From Anaerolineaceae bacterium (GTDB lineage: Bacteria; Chloroflexota; Anaerolineae; Anaerolineales; Anaerolineaceae): a stretch of DNA of 6,826 nt. The stretch lies in NCBI GenBank assembly GCA_003158355.1, contig PMIV01000141.1:1543-8368 (forward strand), read 5' to 3'. Within the stretch, counting starts at the first letter, position 1; the number at the start of each line of letters is the position of its first letter. Shown here piece by piece: positions 5,526-6,826 of the stretch. A program made the translations under genes and the position numbers. The notes below the pieces were generated by a model. The model did no database searches. It was not told the origin of the DNA and saw only the letters and a list, made by a program, of their open reading frames with translations.

Positions 5526-5569
5526 CAGTTTCCCCTGCATAATTCAATCATTTCAAGCAGGGGAAACTG
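5526..5569 (-). terminator. Perfect 13-bp hairpin after the CsbD-like gene
   Basis: CAGTTTCCCCTGC (5526-5538) pairs perfectly with GCAGGGGAAACTG (5557-5569) around an 18-nt loop, 9 nt past the CsbD-like stop codon. This is the strongest stem in the window. On the minus strand it is followed by TATCGCGCAAAC and only then TTTT, so it lacks an immediate T-run. It may be a terminator, an RNA-stabilising 3' structure, or a processing element separating the stress genes from the sortase module. Confidence 0.6.
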
Positions 5570-5578
5570 CCCTTCAAA

Positions 5579-5800
5579 CTATTTTTTGGCGGTAGGATCG
5601 TGTTTAGCCAACCAGTTGTGAATTTCTGTTTCTGCCTGTGCTTTGCCATAACCATAACGTTGTTGTAAAACACCAGCGAGTTCTTCGGTTTTTCCATTTA
5701 AACGGGTCATATCATCATCGGTAAGCTTGCCCCACTGTTGTTTGACCTGACCTTTAAGTTCATGCCACTTGCCTTGTAATATATCCTGTGTTGAATCCAT
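5579..5800 (-). CDS. CsbD-like general stress protein
   Basis: A 73-residue hydrophilic protein matching the CsbD family (PF05532). The N-terminal block GKWHELKGQVKQQWGKLTDDD (10-30) holds the diagnostic W..LKG..K..WG.LTDDD pattern. The second half, NGKTEELAGVLQQRYG (35-50) followed by YGKAQAE (51-57), completes the domain. CsbD proteins are small helical cytoplasmic proteins induced by general stress (SigB-dependent in Bacillus subtilis), with unclear biochemical role. Length is normal for the family. The ATG at 5800 has AAGGAG about 6 nt upstream. It follows the lmo0937-type gene by 121 nt and ends 9 nt before a strong hairpin, so it is probably the last gene of the stress-protein run. Family assignment is secure, its job here is inferred from homologs. 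Confidence 0.95.
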   Translation of the reverse strand: MDSTQDILQGKWHELKGQVKQQWGKLTDDDMTRLNGKTEELAGVLQQRYGYGKAQAETEIHNWLAKHDPTAKK

Positions 5801-5850
5801 TTTTTTCTCCTTGAATCAATTTGCCGCTCGGTTGATTAACCAGGTGGTAG

Positions 5851-5877
5851 ATAATATTGCTTTTTAAACAGTGAAAA
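5851..5877 (-). promoter_or_regulatory. Weak candidate promoter for the CsbD-like gene
   Basis: On the minus strand TATTAT (5851-5856) matches the -10 consensus at five of six positions. TTTTCA (5872-5877) lies 15 nt upstream as a weak -35. The implied transcript would have a leader of about 45 nt. The spacing is short and no stress-sigma consensus is evident, so this is tentative. Confidence 0.25.
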
Positions 5878-5921
5878 ATCTCATCACTTTTGATATTCAG
5901 GTTCATCAAATTGTGGCGAGG

Positions 5922-6080
5922 CTATACAATTCCCAAGAGGTGCAAAATAACGAGTATGACTGCTATCACAATCAGAATGTGAATCCAATTGCCGGTGTGT
6001 GGAAAGCTCGAACTCACCCTTCCACCAAAAAAACCAAGTAGCCAAAGAACGAACAAAATAATGATAATAGTCCACAACAT
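5922..6080 (-). CDS. lmo0937-type small membrane protein (52 aa)
   Basis: This 52-residue gene is hidden under a longer spurious frame (5884-6138). It starts MLWTIIIILFVLWLLGFFGG and has a second hydrophobic helix at about 33-51 (IHILIVIAVILVILHLL), joined by a short polar loop (RVSSSFPHTGN, 21-31). This is the layout of lmo0937 family (DUF5670) membrane proteins: M-L-W start, W-LLG at the end of helix one, and an IH-LLVIA-type second helix. Their function is unknown, and they often occur with stress genes such as CsbD. The ATG at 6080 has AAAAGGAG 6 nt upstream, which is strong support. It is 64 nt after the 51-aa membrane protein gene and 121 nt before the CsbD-like gene. Confidence 0.88.
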   Translation of the reverse strand: MLWTIIIILFVLWLLGFFGGRVSSSFPHTGNWIHILIVIAVILVILHLLGIV

Positions 6081-6144
6081 GGTGATCTCCTTTTATTTGA
6101 ACTGGCAGTCGTCGTATAAACTGACCACTCCCAAACATCCGCTA

Positions 6145-6300
6145 CTAGCGACCCAGTAGGATAAAGATACCGGCCGCAATTGCGAGCAGCCCCATGACCA
6201 AACCAAGACCTGAAAAACTTAAGCTAAATAAGGCAATCAATCCATTTAGAATGAGCCAGATAGCCAGTAAAACAAATCCGATATTTCGATTAAATTTCAT
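6145..6300 (-). CDS. Small two-helix membrane protein (51 aa)
   Basis: The 51-residue product has a short basic start (MKFNRN), then hydrophobic helices at about 7-28 and 30-49 joined by a minimal polar turn (SFSG), and ends GR. Gly and Ala in helix two suggest tight packing or oligomer formation. I start it at the ATG at 6300, which has AAAGGA 6 nt upstream. The open frame extends upstream to a TTG at 6351, but that would add 17 residues without an SD and put the SD inside the gene. I do not recognise a named family with confidence; similar micro-membrane proteins are common near GlsB- and CsbD-type stress genes. It lies 64 nt before the lmo0937-type gene and is probably co-transcribed with it. 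Function unknown. Confidence 0.8.
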   Translation of the reverse strand: MKFNRNIGFVLLAIWLILNGLIALFSLSFSGLGLVMGLLAIAAGIFILLGR

Positions 6301-6306
6301 AAATTT

Positions 6307-6312
6307 TCCTTT
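6307..6312 (-). promoter_or_regulatory. SD site that fixes the start of the 51-aa membrane protein
   Basis: AAAGGA on the minus strand, 6 nt before the ATG at 6300. It favours that start over the upstream in-frame TTG at 6351. Confidence 0.65.
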
Positions 6313-6369
6313 CTTTATCGGCGTGCATCGTGAACCAGTTAACCCTAACAATTGAATGGATTAATGAAT

Positions 6370-6531
6370 CTATTTTTGTTGTCCCAATTCAACTAAACCT
6401 TGGTTCAATTCCGAGTCAACCCAGAAAACCTGTGTATTCGTTTCAGATTGATCCACTATCAATGGCGCCAGGGAAACCACGAAAAATAAAAATGACAGGA
6501 TCGAAACGATCACTACAACACTTATGGACAT
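6370..6531 (-). CDS. Possible 53-aa secreted or membrane-anchored peptide
   Basis: This minus-strand frame runs from the ATG at 6531 to a TAG. It gives 53 residues: a hydrophobic N-terminal segment (about 3-26, SISVVVIVSILSFLFFVVSL then APLIV) and a polar, acidic tail (27-53) with DQSETN, VDSELNQ and VELGQQK. This fits a signal anchor with an exported tail. An in-frame stop three codons upstream of the ATG rules out a longer gene. Against it: no clear SD precedes the ATG, and I recognise no family. A 76-codon plus-strand frame overlaps it but also lacks an SD and looks like random sequence. If this gene is not real, 6301-6634 is a 334-nt gap holding nothing else I can support. Confidence 0.4.
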   Translation of the reverse strand: MSISVVVIVSILSFLFFVVSLAPLIVDQSETNTQVFWVDSELNQGLVELGQQK

Positions 6532-6634
6532 ATAGAACTACTTTCGTATTACTTTTTTGAAGTGTGAATTTTTAGTGAATCACAATTCAATATACCTGGC
6601 ACAGACTTATTCTCTATTTCAACAGTACCAATGG

Positions 6635-6826
6635 TTAATTACGTCGTCCTCTGCGGAAAAGATTTACGATCGCTAACAAGATAATGGCACCTAAAAGGGT
6701 TACCAGCATTGTCGGCAGTGTTATTGCTTGGTTGATAGTTCCTACGTGGAAGATCGGGCTGAGGAAATAACCGGCCAGAAATGCGCCGATGATAGCCACG
6801 ACGATATTGATCAGCAGGTTCGAGCG
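6635..6826 (-). CDS. GlsB/YeaQ/YmgE-type stress membrane protein, N-terminus cut by window edge
   Basis: The visible C-terminal 63 residues run in frame from the window end. They show the GlsB/YeaQ/YmgE (transglycosylase-associated, PF04226) pattern. A helix carries LINIVVAIIGAFLAGYFLSP (5-24), followed by a short polar loop (FHVGTINQA, 26-34). The final helix is LPTMLVTLLGAIILLAIVNL (37-56), and the end is the basic RRGRRN. Usual family length is about 80-90 residues, so one N-terminal helix is probably missing beyond the edge. These are small inner-membrane proteins induced by general or acid stress; despite the old name, no enzymatic activity is established for the small members. The stop is followed by 103 nt before the possible 53-aa gene. 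No start or promoter can be assessed here. Confidence 0.88.
   Translation of the reverse strand, partial: RSNLLINIVVAIIGAFLAGYFLSPIFHVGTINQAITLPTMLVTLLGAIILLAIVNLFRRGRRN

Noticed and set aside
5884..6138. 84-codon minus-strand frame
   Set aside because: It is a shadow of the 52-aa lmo0937-type gene, which has a strong SD and a recognisable family pattern.
6330..6560. 76-codon plus-strand frame with GTG start
   Set aside because: No SD, no coherent protein features, and opposite to the direction of every other gene.

Overview
All convincing genes in this window lie on the minus strand, so they are transcribed from high to low coordinates. I see no rRNA, tRNA, CRISPR array or insertion sequence. 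Composition is moderately AT-rich and even throughout. Shine-Dalgarno (SD) sites of the GGAG type precede most starts. Three signs suggest a bacterium with a thick or sortase-decorated envelope: a secreted DUF3494 (ice-binding-like) protein with an LAATG sorting signal, a sortase with a Pro/Thr-rich tail, and several tiny envelope stress proteins. My best guess is an uncultured Chloroflexota (Anaerolineae-like). This is an inference from gene style, not a demonstrated placement.

Layout in transcription order. (1) 6826-5579 is a run of very small envelope or stress proteins: the C-terminal part of a GlsB/YeaQ/YmgE-type membrane protein (cut by the window edge), a possible 53-aa secreted or membrane peptide, a 51-aa two-helix membrane protein, a 52-aa lmo0937-type membrane protein and a CsbD-like stress protein. 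The run closes with a perfect 13-bp hairpin. (2) 5453-3294 is a sortase module: a DUF3494 protein ending in LAATG, a transmembrane stretch and a basic tail; a previously easy-to-miss 56-aa membrane protein; and a sortase. (3) 3188-2718 is a YggT-like membrane protein, followed by a clear intrinsic terminator. (4) 2607-1 is a very lysine-rich disordered protein, then two tandem AI-2E-family (PF01594) membrane proteins. The two overlap by ATGA, and the second runs off the left edge.

Functional reading: the window looks like a general stress and envelope-maintenance neighbourhood. CsbD, GlsB-type and lmo0937-type proteins are commonly linked to general stress in other bacteria. The sortase next to a sorting-signal protein is the best-supported functional pairing. 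The YggT and AI-2E proteins are membrane proteins whose substrates cannot be read from sequence. Several annotated starts differ from the longest open frame because the SD sites point elsewhere (2152, 3188 and 6300). Two small genes (56 aa and 52 aa) and one tentative gene (53 aa) are hidden beneath longer spurious frames.

No wholly new system is evident. The strongest candidates for novelty are the compact substrate / small membrane protein / sortase module and the cluster of micro-membrane proteins.
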